A stretch of DNA of 64,000 nt from Parus major. Lineage: Eukaryota; Chordata; Aves; Passeriformes; Paridae. The translations under genes were made by a program, and so were the position numbers. Under the pieces are notes generated by a model. It saw only the letters and a list, made by a program, of their open reading frames with translations, was not told where the DNA came from and searched no databases. The DNA is taken from positions 86,963,594 to 87,027,593 of the forward strand of contig NC_031770.1 of NCBI RefSeq assembly GCF_001522545.3, in the 5' to 3' direction. Positions 25,242 through 36,500 of this stretch are shown here, piece after piece (position 1 is the stretch's first letter; every line of letters starts with the position of its first letter).

Positions 25242-25354
25242 ATTTCTGGACCGGTCTACAACTTCACTGGCTGTATAAAAGTCGTAGAAATCAATAACGT
25301 CGGACCTTTCAACTTCTCTAACGCTGTGGGAAGAAGTAATGTTGACAATTGCAG
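25242..25354 (+). CDS. EYS: EYS internal exon: C-terminal part of a laminin G domain
   Basis: This is an internal coding exon of 113 bp. It is preceded by a strong acceptor (pyrimidine tract ending TTTGTAG) and followed by the donor CAG|GTAAAC. It reads open from its first base: 37 codons plus two bases (AG), with no ATG and no stop. The peptide starts ISGPVYNFTGCIKVVEINN and ends in VDNC. This is the classic end of a laminin G domain: an F-x-G-C-I core at residues 8-12, a hydrophobic strand, and a second Cys at residue 37 that normally pairs with Cys11. NFT (7-9) and NFS (24-26) are N-glycosylation sequons. EYS is a secreted photoreceptor matrix protein needed for outer-segment and ciliary integrity; its loss causes retinitis pigmentosa 25 in people. 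From memory, human EYS has a 113-bp exon (about c.6079-6191) of the same phase with a matching F-T-G-C-I motif. The assignment rests on recalled similarity and on phase agreement with the next exon. Confidence 0.94.
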
Positions 25355-26015
25355 GTAAACTGCCCTTTGTGCCTTTCCAAATCATAAGAAATTGTTTGTG
25401 CTGATTTTGCTTTCTTCCTTACATTGGCGACCATTTTATATAATTTCAGCAATGATTAAAGAAAATAAGTTTTAAAAGACAAAAAACCCCAGAGAGACAG
25501 ATATTATGCCTTCTTTTATGCTTTTAAAACATTTCCTTTATGGAAGATTTTATTTTTTTGCAGAATAGTTCAATTAAGCTTGACATCTTATTTAGAGTGA
25601 GCTGTCACACCCTGAATGCTGAAAGAGTGTACTAAGAAAGATGATCTGCAGGAAAATAAAGGACTGGGAAGTGGGGAGATGTACTGATTGTGTTTTACTT
25701 GTGACTTTGGGACTTCCATTAATCTTGTTACAAATATGGATGACTCGGTGTCACATTTACTCTACAAGAGATTGTGAAAAATGCTGGGAAGCACTGTTTC
25801 TGAATACATTAAAAAAAACCAATTGATCTCAGTTTTGCATGTTCACATTGCTGTTGGTCATGCATTGATTGAAATAAAAGACCATAGAGGGGCAGTGGTG
25901 TACATTAGGATTCTGTTCTGGAATATGATAGGTTTGAATATGGAAAAGTGGAATGCAAAGGAAAACAGAGGTGAATTGAATTTGTAGATAATTAAGTCTT
26001 TCAGAAGAGAGTATC

Positions 26016-26040
26016 ATTTCAGTCATAGTACGACTGAAAT
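26016..26040. repeat. Small perfect hairpin
   Basis: ATTTCAGTC (26016-26024) and GACTGAAAT (26032-26040) are exact inverted copies around a 7-base loop. TGTCCTAGA occurs twice just downstream (26040-26066), around the palindrome ACATGTACATGT. No function is inferred. Confidence 0.8.
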
Positions 26041-28383
26041 GTCCTAGACATGTACATGTCCTAGATTCCTGGAGGAAATTATATATGGCTTTTTACATAC
26101 GACTTTTTTTCCCTAGAATTTACAGAACAGGTCAGTTATGTGCTTGCTTAAACACTTCCTCAACAGCTGGTGGTAACCCACTACTTCATTAATTAAAGAT
26201 CCACGAGATCTGAACTCTGCACTCACATCTGCCACTAACCCCTTAATGAACACACATCCCACTCAAAGTTACAAGAAGAGTGTAAACCTACTGTCTAATG
26301 AACTACCTGCCCCAAGTCCCAGTCATCTAAGCTTTTCCCAGTAAAACTTACTATGAACATAAAATTCAGTTTGTTATCCTTGCACAGCCCTGCCACCATT
26401 TTTGTTTGGAACAGCAGTTCCATGTTATTTCCTTGTCCAAACTTGATGAAGAAATAAATCTATGCACCCTTCAAGTTCCCCAAAGAATTTTGTTTGGAAT
26501 ATGTTCTCTAAGCGTGTTTAACAAATGGTTGTGGGTCTAAATCCTGCACAAAAAACAAAACCCTGGTCTCCATTGTGTAAAGAAAGAAACAATGTCTTCT
26601 CTCTTGTCTTTCTATACAAAGTTTCATCACAAATTCTCTTAGTCAGAACTATGGTGTCCTTCAAAATGAGGGCATGTACTCTTGTCTGTGAAACTATGCC
26701 TCTGTGCAAAACACAAATTCATAAGGTTGAAAGCAAGTGAGGAAGCTACTTCATGTCTCTCATTCAGATATTAATTTTAAACAATCATGGTGAAAAAAAA
26801 TCATAAACTATATCTGCTGTCTCCTCTGGTTGCTAGATTAGGAAATATTTCTCTATTTTGCATATGCATTAGAGCTTTGATGTTGTAAATCATAGGCAAG
26901 AGGCAGTTCTGTTTTTTAAACTACTAGCTAAAAATAGGATAACTTAAAAATCAGGACTGCTACCATCTTTACTACTTTCTTTCATTCTCCTTAAAAATAC
27001 TTCCATTGATACAAGTGCTTGAGCTTTTTTACATCCTTGAGCTTTTTGACACTATTCTTTTTTTACAGTTTTTACTATTGAACACTTTATTTAACTATTC
27101 TATAAAGTACTAATAGCCTTCAAGCAAAAAAAAAGCAATGAGAAGAATTTTGGCCAGTCTGTGTATATAACATAGAGAAGGATATAGACCTGAAACAGGT
27201 GGCTTGTAAAAAACTAGCTTAGTTCCTTTTAAATTTTAATAGTATAGAATGCTGTGTTATCTGTTAAATTATAATCTATAGAACTATATATCAAGTTTTA
27301 TTGAATTTTGTATTGATTCTGATACTCCCCTTCATAGTTAATTAGCATACAAATATGGCTTATATGGTATAGACATATAAGACAATACAGACATTAAAGA
27401 TTGCTTTATTTGAATCAGAACTCAGTGATTATAGCTTAGGACTGTTTCTTGCAAATACGTATTGTGTATACATTACTGATTAGGTGAGTAAAATGACATG
27501 ATTGTATAGATTAACTGTGGATAAAATCTTGTACATAAAAGGATGTTGGAAGAGTGCTGGGCCCTCTCAATCCTCTATGCTAAGTAACATGTTTCTTCTA
27601 CCTCCCTGCTTCTTCAGAATGCTGCAGATGAGCCTAACAGTGTCCAGCCCCATGTAGTCGAGACAGACCTGACACCATCCTGGTCCAAATCACAGCTATT
27701 CCTGTCTGGGAAAAGCTGAATTTCAACAATGGAAATCGTTGTATTTTATTAATTTCAACACATAATTGAAATTATTCTGAATTTTCCTTGGTGGGGAGGG
27801 AAATCTATAGAAATTAACTGCTTGGAAGTCTGGCAGACATTCTCCTTACTCATTCTGGCCCTGTGACACACAAGTTTCATAGCTGCTCACAGCTGGCAGC
27901 TATCATTGTTTGCTTTTCACCTTAGGTATAACCCACATTCATCTTGACATCATCAGTCCTTAAATATAGTCTGCTTCTCTAAAAGCACCTATGAGGCTCA
28001 GCTGTCATTCCCCTTTTGCAAGACAGGCTTCTGGGGAAGATGGATTTCTTTTGAGAAGGAAAGAGAAAGTGATTGAAGGAAGTTGTTTAAATAGGGCAAT
28101 AATGGATTATATACTTTGCAAATACAAGTAGCAAGTGATTACTAGAAAGCATGGTGTAGTTTATATTTTATTTTCAGAATTCATATAGTTCTGTAGATGC
28201 AGTATTGCTACAGCTGGAGCTGCCTAATAGTAGCAGAGAACTCTACAGTGTGGCAGACAAATCAATCCAATTTCTTCTGCAAGAACATCCCTGTATTTGT
28301 CACACAGCAGCATTGTTTCTGTTTTTACTGTGGTAGTTTTTCTTTAATTGACCTTCTGCTTATCATCACCTATTTGTAGACTT

Positions 28384-28453
28384 CTTATCCTTTTGAATAT
28401 TTATTTATCTTATCCTTTCGAATATTTATTTATCTTATCCTTTCACATATTTA
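28384..28453. repeat. 25-bp tandem repeat, about 2.8 copies
   Basis: The unit CTTATCCTTTTGAATATTTA + TTTAT begins at 28384 and 28409, with a partial third copy from 28434. Copies one and two differ at one base (TTTTG versus TTTCG); the third diverges at its end. Confidence 0.9.
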
Positions 28454-31400
28454 GGATGCTCTAGTGGCATTCAGTGATTCTGCTGTGTTTTGTCCTTGGT
28501 GCCCCAGCTTCATGGATTACTTCATTGTAATGTCATTGTTGTGGACATGCTGACACTTCTTAAAATGTATGGGTTTGTGAATAAATTTTAAGCTTATGAT
28601 TTTTTCATAGGATTGAAATTTACTCAAATGTGTTCTGACATCTTTCTAACTGGATCTATTTGTGTTTTAAAATACCAAAAGGATGATCTAATATGTGCAA
28701 GGATATAGAGAACTTTCAAAAACATATTTTAGAGATAGTTCATTAACCTTTTCAAAACTATTGAAATCACTACATCAGGACAAGATAGTACCTTTCATAG
28801 GATATTATATACTGCATGTTCCTTATCTCAGAGGAACATTACTGTTTACATTACTGTTTAAAAAATGCTCAAAATTAAGAAATGCAAAAAATTGCACCAT
28901 AACATTATTTTCACTGGAATATACATCTGACTATCTAGTGTCTAAAATGCTGTATTATGCCAAAAATGCGTTCTCTTTTTTCCTTTAAAATTTGTATCTT
29001 TGAATGCAAATATTATACACCACAAGGGAGAGAAAATTATTTTAACTTGGTAGAACTGAATTTGAGATGGGGGCAACATGGAAATTACCTTTCATGTAAT
29101 TTTGGAAGCAGGTGTTAAATTCTGTGTAAATTCAAGAAGATGATTGATATAGGAAGAATCAGACAATTGGATACAATCAAAGAAGAAAAACTTGTGATAA
29201 TTCTTATCATTCTGAAAAATGCAAGATTCCTGTGCATGCTCAGAAGCACCTGGCCCAGATCCTTCTGCTATTCACATGCATCATTGTTTAAGCACAGAGT
29301 TCATAGGTAAACTATTAGATGATACCACAAGGACAGAGAGCAGGTAGGACAGACGTACTGCACTGAGGTCTCATCACAACTTCCTGCCATTCAGTGTAAC
29401 CAAGGTGAAACAGGAAATGCTAGAACAATGGTATGGGAAGGAGGAGTTTGACTTTCTGAGAGCAGACTGACAACCATAAAAGTACTCTGAGCTTTGCAGT
29501 TTTGGCTTTCAAGAGAGGTTATAATGGAACCGGATCCATTAGTAAAGGTAAGCCTCCAACAGATAGTTTTCTAGAATTATACTAGACTATATAGTTATGT
29601 AAATCTTGTCAAAGTTTATTTTATGATTCTCTTTAAATTATACCTGTGTCAGAGTTATGAATATATAGGCAATTTTCAAAGCAATTATATAATGACCAAT
29701 AGTAGTAGTAAAAGGACAATTGAAAATGATGGATCTCTGATAACATTTTTTAAGAAATTAAATCTCTTTTATTTTTTCTCCTTCTTCTGAAGGAGAACAC
29801 TTGGGATGTGTTAATGCAACATAAAGCTTCTTCAAGTGTTTCAGAAAATGTTACTGGAATAGATTTGTAGGATAAATGACTATCACTTCCAGATAGAGTG
29901 CAGATAACAGATATAAATGAAGCTTTGAGTCCCAGTATTAAAAGCTGGTGTTTACTGCAGTTCATTTCTGTTTTAGTGTCTGAGAGCTATGACTGCTATA
30001 TATTGCTGTAAGAGTTTACTGTAACAGTTTACTGCATGTACTAAATTCAAAGGTTCCAAACACATAGACACAGACAGAAAATATATACATATACATACAC
30101 ATGTAGATATATACCTGTACCTATCCAAGCCCTGTTTTTCCTAAAAAAAATTTAAAGAATCCAATCTATCCTATCTATGAAACAGAAAAGTACTGTTTAC
30201 TGTTTTCCTAAGTCTTACTGATGGATGCAAGTGCACAACAGTGAACTGGACTCTCAGAGAGGAGCTAATAAACTAAATTCTTCATTAATGCCCATTGGAC
30301 AGAATTGTGGTAGATTTTTTAAAGTGTTTTGCTTTCTTATTAATTTATCTTGATATGTGTTTCCGGGCTGAAGCTGAGCTTTATTTCAGCAAAAACTCTG
30401 ATTGCTATTTGCATTTTGGAAAGAGGCTCTTGAAAGTGCATTACCCAAGTTCCATTCCATCAAGAGGACTGATGGGTTTCCTAATACATGGCAATTTTCT
30501 CAGGAGCTATGCAATACACTTTGGAGAGCTCTACATGTTTTCAGTAAGCCCTCAGTTCCACTTTCCCCTCACTTATGCACTCATGCACTCTCCAACAAGC
30601 TCCAAATCCCCTTCCTCATGTGTGAGTACTCCCTTTTCCATTCTGTAGTTTTCTGTGATATTTTCACAAAAATCTCCACAGACCACAACAACTTTGTAAA
30701 GTCAGTCTCCTGTGCAATTCCCCAGCATTTTTTCTACTGTGGAACTTCTTGTTTTTTAGTAATTAAAATACAGTAATTATAAAACATCAAAACTCAGAGC
30801 ATCTGACACCAGGCACCTTTGACTTCCATCTCTGTATGCATATACTGCATACTTTAAAAAGTGGAAAGTTCATCTGCTGGAAGGTATTTTTCAGTCAGTT
30901 GTGAAAGTCCTACTCTCACCATTCCACTTTCCAAGGGAAGTGTTTATGCTGGTGCATACTGTATGTTAGAGTTCATCCTAAGAGTCCATAGAAGACTCAG
31001 GTTGGCTTGAAGAGTTTCTTCATATGAATACACCTGAAATGAAAAACCTTAACATCAATCAAACATCCAAGCTGGCTCAAAATCAAAAGAGAAATCATAG
31101 TTTCAAGTTTAAGCTCTTCTGTCTACTTACATCTTAGTTTATTAATAAATGCAAGATCCTATAAAAAAAAATTGATCTTCTGTTATATGTGAGGGACTAC
31201 CAGTTAAATTCTGACATCCCAACACACCTATTGTTACATTACCTGCATTTGTATTTTCTCCTTAACAGTTTAAAGTTATGTGCTTAATTCTGAAACACAC
31301 ACAAAAAGAAAAAAAAAATACAAAAATTATATACCGTGCATCAACATTATAGAAGTAAATGACTAAATGAAATATACTGACACTACTTAGTTTTATTTAT

Positions 31401-31902
31401 TAACAGGTTTTATGAGTTTTCTCTGCTTAACAGGGAGATTAGAATAAATATTTCTGAAATAAAGAACTGAAGATAAAGTTTCAGAAATAGAATTCATTTG
31501 TATTCACCACATGCATGATGCCTGATATTATGTTAATATTTCTATAAAATTCTAACATAGTGATAACAAGATTTTTTTCTTCTTTATACATTTATTTTGT
31601 TACTTTTTTCCTCTATGATCTATTGATTTTTTTGGCTGATAACTTTTCTGTCTGTTTGCCTCTTACTCCTTTTCCAGGGCCTGGGTTGCTTTCATATGCT
31701 TTCATCCCTTTACTTCCCCTTCTTGATTTCCCTCATCTTTTGCATTTATTTGCAATATTTTCTTTTCCTTTGTGAGTTTTGCTGTCCTGTACAATTCCCT
31801 TTCTATTCTCTGTGTGTACATGAATTCTATTCTGTTACCTTTTTCTTCCTCTTCTGGAATTTCTGTTCAGATAATGACCTTTCAGTGATAGACTTCAGTG
31901 TT

Positions 31903-31954
31903 AAAAAAAAAAAAACCCAAAAAAAAGGAAAAAAGGAAGAAAGAAAGAAAGAAG
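31903..31954. repeat. A-rich / GAAA microsatellite
   Basis: A purine-only run interrupted by CCC: about 13 A, then AAAAAAAAGG and (GAAA)n-type units. It lies at the end of the open frame 31696-32037 and accounts for that frame's Lys/Glu-rich tail. It could be an old poly-A tail, but no retrocopied body was recognised upstream. Confidence 0.8.
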
Positions 31955-32902
31955 TGACAGATGTAATCTTCCCTGCTGTTATAAATCCTCAAAATCAGTG
32001 TAAAATATTATACAAGCCCATTATCTTAATCTTTTGAAGTATCCTGGGACAATTGTTTCTGGATATTAGATAACTCCATGTTTTAAATATATGCAGGTGA
32101 GATAATATTTGTTTCTAAACATCACATTTCTCTGATTGTTTCTGGAAAAGGTTGTCTCTCATCAGCATACCACAAAACTATTATTAATCTTCTTTAGGAA
32201 ATCTCTTTACTTTTAGATTAATAATAGTACTTGGTGATGTTTATCTTGACCTTAATTATCCCTCTGTAATTTAGGCATATGCATTATACCAAAAGAAAAT
32301 TGTTTCTTAATTCTGTCAACAGAATTCAGCAGCAGTTACTCTCCATTAGTGTGTTTCTGTAATGAACAACTGAAATGAGATTGTGATTTCTGCTGAAATT
32401 GCCAGGTACTTGCATGGAAACTAATAAGACAAATATTAAAAGATACCATGCATTTTTTCCTTTCATTTTTATTAAGGAGGCTTTTGCAAATATATATGTC
32501 GATGTATGCATACAATGCCTGAGACCGTGTTACTGAAAATAAATAATATCTCAGTTAAATATTTTGGAAAACTCTTTGACACAGCTGTGGAAAAAGGAAA
32601 TATTTTTGTGAATAAGATATGTTTTGGTTTTTTTTAAATGAAATTTTCTTTCTACTACTGCTCATGTGTACTTTATTATTTTATAAGGTGTTTATTTAAT
32701 GTGCTAACAAAAAGGCTCCACTGATGGAGTGCTTTTGCACTCCAGTCACACCTTTGTATCTATTTTTGCTCATTTCTATAATATTTAATGTCTCCAGTTA
32801 CTGGTGATTCTTACTGTAGACTACTAAATTTACTAATGGAATTTCTAAAGCTTCTTTCACCTCAAATGCTAAACCACTGCATATAAACTAATCCCTTCAT
32901 GT

Positions 32903-32958
32903 GTCACAGAATCACAGATTCACAGAAACACAGGTTGGGTGAGGCTGGAAGGGACCAC
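32903..32958 (-). mobile_element. CR1 LINE 3' end fragment, antisense
   Basis: GTGTCACAGAATCACAGATT followed by CAGGTTGGGTGAGGCTGGAA and GGGACC is the reverse complement of the CR1 3' terminus (octamer tail, then the priming end of the 3' UTR). Only about 55 bp are present. A sense CR1 copy starts about 55 bp downstream, giving a divergent pair. Confidence 0.68.
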
Positions 32959-33013
32959 AGTGAGACACTTTTAGCAGATCACTCATAGTGTAGAACCAAA
33001 TTTGTTCACAGTA

Positions 33014-33500
33014 ATCCGGCTCTGGGGTGCCCATCACAAGAACTACGTGGACCCATTTGAACAAATCCAGAGGAGACCACTAAGCTGATCAGAGGGCTGG
33101 AGCACCTCTCCTATGAAGACAGGTTGAAAGAGTTGAGACTGTTCAGCCTGGAGAAGAGAGGACTCTGTGAAGAACTTATTGGACCCTCCAGTACTTGAAG
33201 GGTATTCCAAGAAGGCCGGGGAGGGACTTTTATTAGGCCATGTAGTGGTAAGAGGGATTGGCTGTAAAATGAAGATTTAGATTTGTTGTTAAGAAAAAAT
33301 TCCTTTCTGTGAGAGTGGTGAGGCACTAGAAAAGATTGCCCAGAGAAGCTGTTGGATGCCCCACCTCTAGAACTTTTCAAGACCAGGTTTAATCTGACCC
33401 TCTGCCAGCAGGTCTAGTGGGAGGGCCTGGTCAATGACAGTGGAGAATTGGAACTAATTGATCTTTAAGATCCCTTCCAACACACATCCTTCTATGACTC
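33014..33500 (+). mobile_element. CR1 LINE 3' half, sense
   Basis: Clear CR1 copy starting near CTCTGGGGTGCCCATCACAA. It continues through GATCAGAGGGCTGGAGCACC, TGTTCAGCCTGGAGAAGAGA, CTTTCTGTGAGAGTGGTGAG and AAGATTGCCCAGAGAAGCTG to the 3' end CCCTTCCAACACACATCCTT and CTATGACTC. The GCCCAGAGAAGCTGT word is highly conserved, so this copy is less decayed than most in the window. It is 5' truncated as usual for CR1. Confidence 0.95.
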
Positions 33501-36500
33501 AAATTCAAAGTACTTTAGGAGGGAAAAATATGTGTTAAAGACTTTTGTTACAGCAAGTCTCTATCTGTTATGGGCTCTTTACACTGAGTGGCAGATTCAA
33601 AGCCCCACAAACTGTGTTTGGTGTATAAAAATGCTGTATCCATCCAAAGCACATTCACAAATCATGGAAGTGAGAGAGATTTCCTGCCAGATGTCTGTTT
33701 TCTAGGTCATCACAAGTTCTCATGTATGAGGTAAGAGAGTCGAGGATGTGACAGAGCTCAGTGGACCAGCATGGGGAAATTCTGGGAGGCATTACAGACC
33801 AAAGGACAGCACAGTGAATCCTCCATACCTGGAGCTTCCTCACTGTCAGGACTGCTCAGAATTATAAGGCTGCTGGGATAGTTTAAAAGCCTTATGGCAA
33901 CCTTTCAGCCTTTCCTACCTGTGGATTATGTGGTTATTTAATGGTTGGAGTGGTATAGGATTTAAGCTGTTATTTTTAGCTGCAGTAAAGGAGAATGTTT
34001 TACATCAAGGATCATAGTTCCAGAAACACTACAAGCTGCCAAAACATTTGGGTTCTTCTAAGTTATTAACAGTGTTCATTTCTTTTTGCCAAATTGCTTT
34101 GAATAGCTATACTTGACTGGAAATTCTGTCAAGAATGTCAAAAAAAAAAATCACTGTGCTTGAACATTATTACCTTTTGAAATGTAAAAGCATAGAAAAC
34201 CGTAAGAAAATATACTTTAAAAAATTATTATCTTTAAATAAATTTTATTTATTTTTTCATTAATTAATGTAACTTTTTAATTTTAGATTTCAGCACAGCT
34301 TCCCCCAAACAAAATACTATTAGTTTGAAAATAGAAGGTATTTCCAAGAATTAAAACAAAAAGGCTGAGAACACACCAACTTTCCTGTAAAACTTGCAGA
34401 TTCACAGAATAGAAGCTAAATTTAAGGCCCCTTTTCAAAGTTCTTAAAATTTTACTACATATATTTTTCACAGTATTAATAATATCATCCATCATAGCCA
34501 TTTAAATAATCTTTGAAAACTTTACCTTAATTCTTAAGAAAAGTTATCGTAGTAACACAACACATCAAATGCTAGGGTTCAGTAGCTTCCTGAAATAATT
34601 ACTTGGGCTTCTAGCCAGACAGATATGTGAATAATAAAATCCTTTCCCTCTACTTTCTTAGAATAGAAAAAATAATCTCAGTTCTTTTCTGTCCATCTAA
34701 ACCTTGGTTTTTAAGAGGGTGTATGCATGGTCTGACAAAATTTTGCTTTAAGAATATTTCCATATTTATCTAGTCTTACATCTATTATGAGCAGTGGTTA
34801 AGAAAAACTAAGTATGTAAGATGGTGAATTGTCTAAAAACAATCAAATGGAAAAATAAATTACCTCGCATGCTTTCTCTATTGAACTACAGTCACACTTA
34901 ACTTTAGTGCTAGCATTTGCTGTCATTCCAATTACAGAAACCTGGAAATGGAGAAGTGTTTTGTTATATAGTCAGAAATAATTAAACTTTGGAGCAGGTT
35001 TCCATGACTTCCGAGTTACGGGAAGAAAGTGCCTCGTAATGGAGCTGTAGTTGCTCCTGGTATTATACCACACTGCACTGTGGAGAGGAATATTAGAAAG
35101 AATCAGTGAGAATGAAAGTCACACTGAAAGAAATAATTTGCCTACTGCAAACTTCAATTGGTGTAATACTTTCTCTTTGACTTTTAAATTTTATACAGAA
35201 GTAATAAGAAATCTTCAGAGTTGCATTCTAGTGCTAACAGTCAGAATGACAAGAGAAAAATTTGGAAGCTCAGTTTTATTCTGCTGGTATCCATTCCATG
35301 TCCTTCTCTGTGTTGGTGAATAGACCATGGACTTTGTGATTTACAAAGTACTTGTGGTTTGGTAAAAATCTCATTTAACAAACCTAAAAGTGAAACAATC
35401 ATCATCATGAAACCTTGTGTTATTTTATAGAAAAAAAATCCATCAAAAATGATATTCCACTATTTTGTACATTTTCCATAATTAAAGACTGTTCAAACTT
35501 CTCTTTGGCAGACCACTTTTTATAACAATGGTTTGTTTCAAACCTAAAAATCATCAGGAATCAAAATTTTCAAAACAGTTGTTTTTTAAAGATGTCCCTT
35601 ATTTTCTTGAAATCAAAAATATATTCCTTACAATGTTATGTATTGTGAACCTATAAATCAAAATTTGATATATTAATATGAAATTAACTTAATAAGAGGT
35701 ATTTAAATTACAATAAAGCTCATCTAAAATCACTCAAACATTGCAGATTTAGTTGAAAAGCCTGAAAAAAGGCAATATTAGTAACTTTTTTGAAATTCAT
35801 TTTGTACAAAGCTTCATATTGGAATTACTTTAAACAGGCCAAACCACAAAGGGAGAGCGATGTCCTGAAGAGTTACTTTTAGTTAATTAGACAGGCAACT
35901 CAATATAAGCTTCTGAAGCAAAATGATAAATATGATTTCTGTGTATATGAGCAAGAAAGAAGGAAAACAATTTCCCTTCTGTGTACACTATTGATTGTGA
36001 TATTGGTTGTACTGTATTTCATTGTGTCGTGATGTGCAATGTAGCAGAACCTAGAAACCATAAAAGATGAAAGATATAATTCAAACACCCTCAAAGAAAT
36101 TGGTGATATTTTTTATAAAAAGGGATGCAGAAAGATACTTTATTAATCCAGTGCCTCAGGTTTTTTTTCCTGAAGTATGACTGTGGGGATTATGGTTTAT
36201 ACAAAGATAGCACTCTTGTTTAATGAAGAGAAGCACAGGATGCAGAGTACATTTCTTCATCTCAGCAGAGACCAGCATGTTAGAACCAATGGCTGGAAGC
36301 TGTAACTGAAGGTCTGAATTGGTAATAACCCCCCAAAATAGCTGTAGTATAAATGACAATAATTGGTACAAACTACCAGTTAAAGTGTGGTTTCTTCCTG
36401 TGCTGCTTTGTTAAGATTATACTTCATGTCTTTCTAGAAAGGGTTCTCTAGGCAGACATGATTTAGTACAGTTGTAAATACAGGAAGTACTAAGACCTGA

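Larger units (their letters stand above)
25355..32902. other. First part of the EYS inter-exon intron, no repeats of known family
   Basis: AT-rich intronic DNA. It contains a 9-bp hairpin at 26016-26040, a 25-bp tandem duplication at 28384-28453, a candidate cryptic first exon near 29475-29548, and a purine microsatellite at 31903-31954. No CR1 or LTR copy was recognised over about 7.5 kb. Open frames at 30295-30776 and 31560-32037 lack known motifs. Confidence 0.6.

Noticed and set aside
27541..27720. Possible exon after TTCTTCAG at 27617, with an open frame starting NAADEPNSVQPHVVETD
   Set aside because: The acceptor is plausible, but no usable donor follows before the stop near 27720, and the peptide matches nothing I recognise.
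30295..30776. Two overlapping open frames of 117 and 124 codons
   Set aside because: No ATG context, splice signal or recognised motif. The frames overlap each other and sit in ordinary intron.
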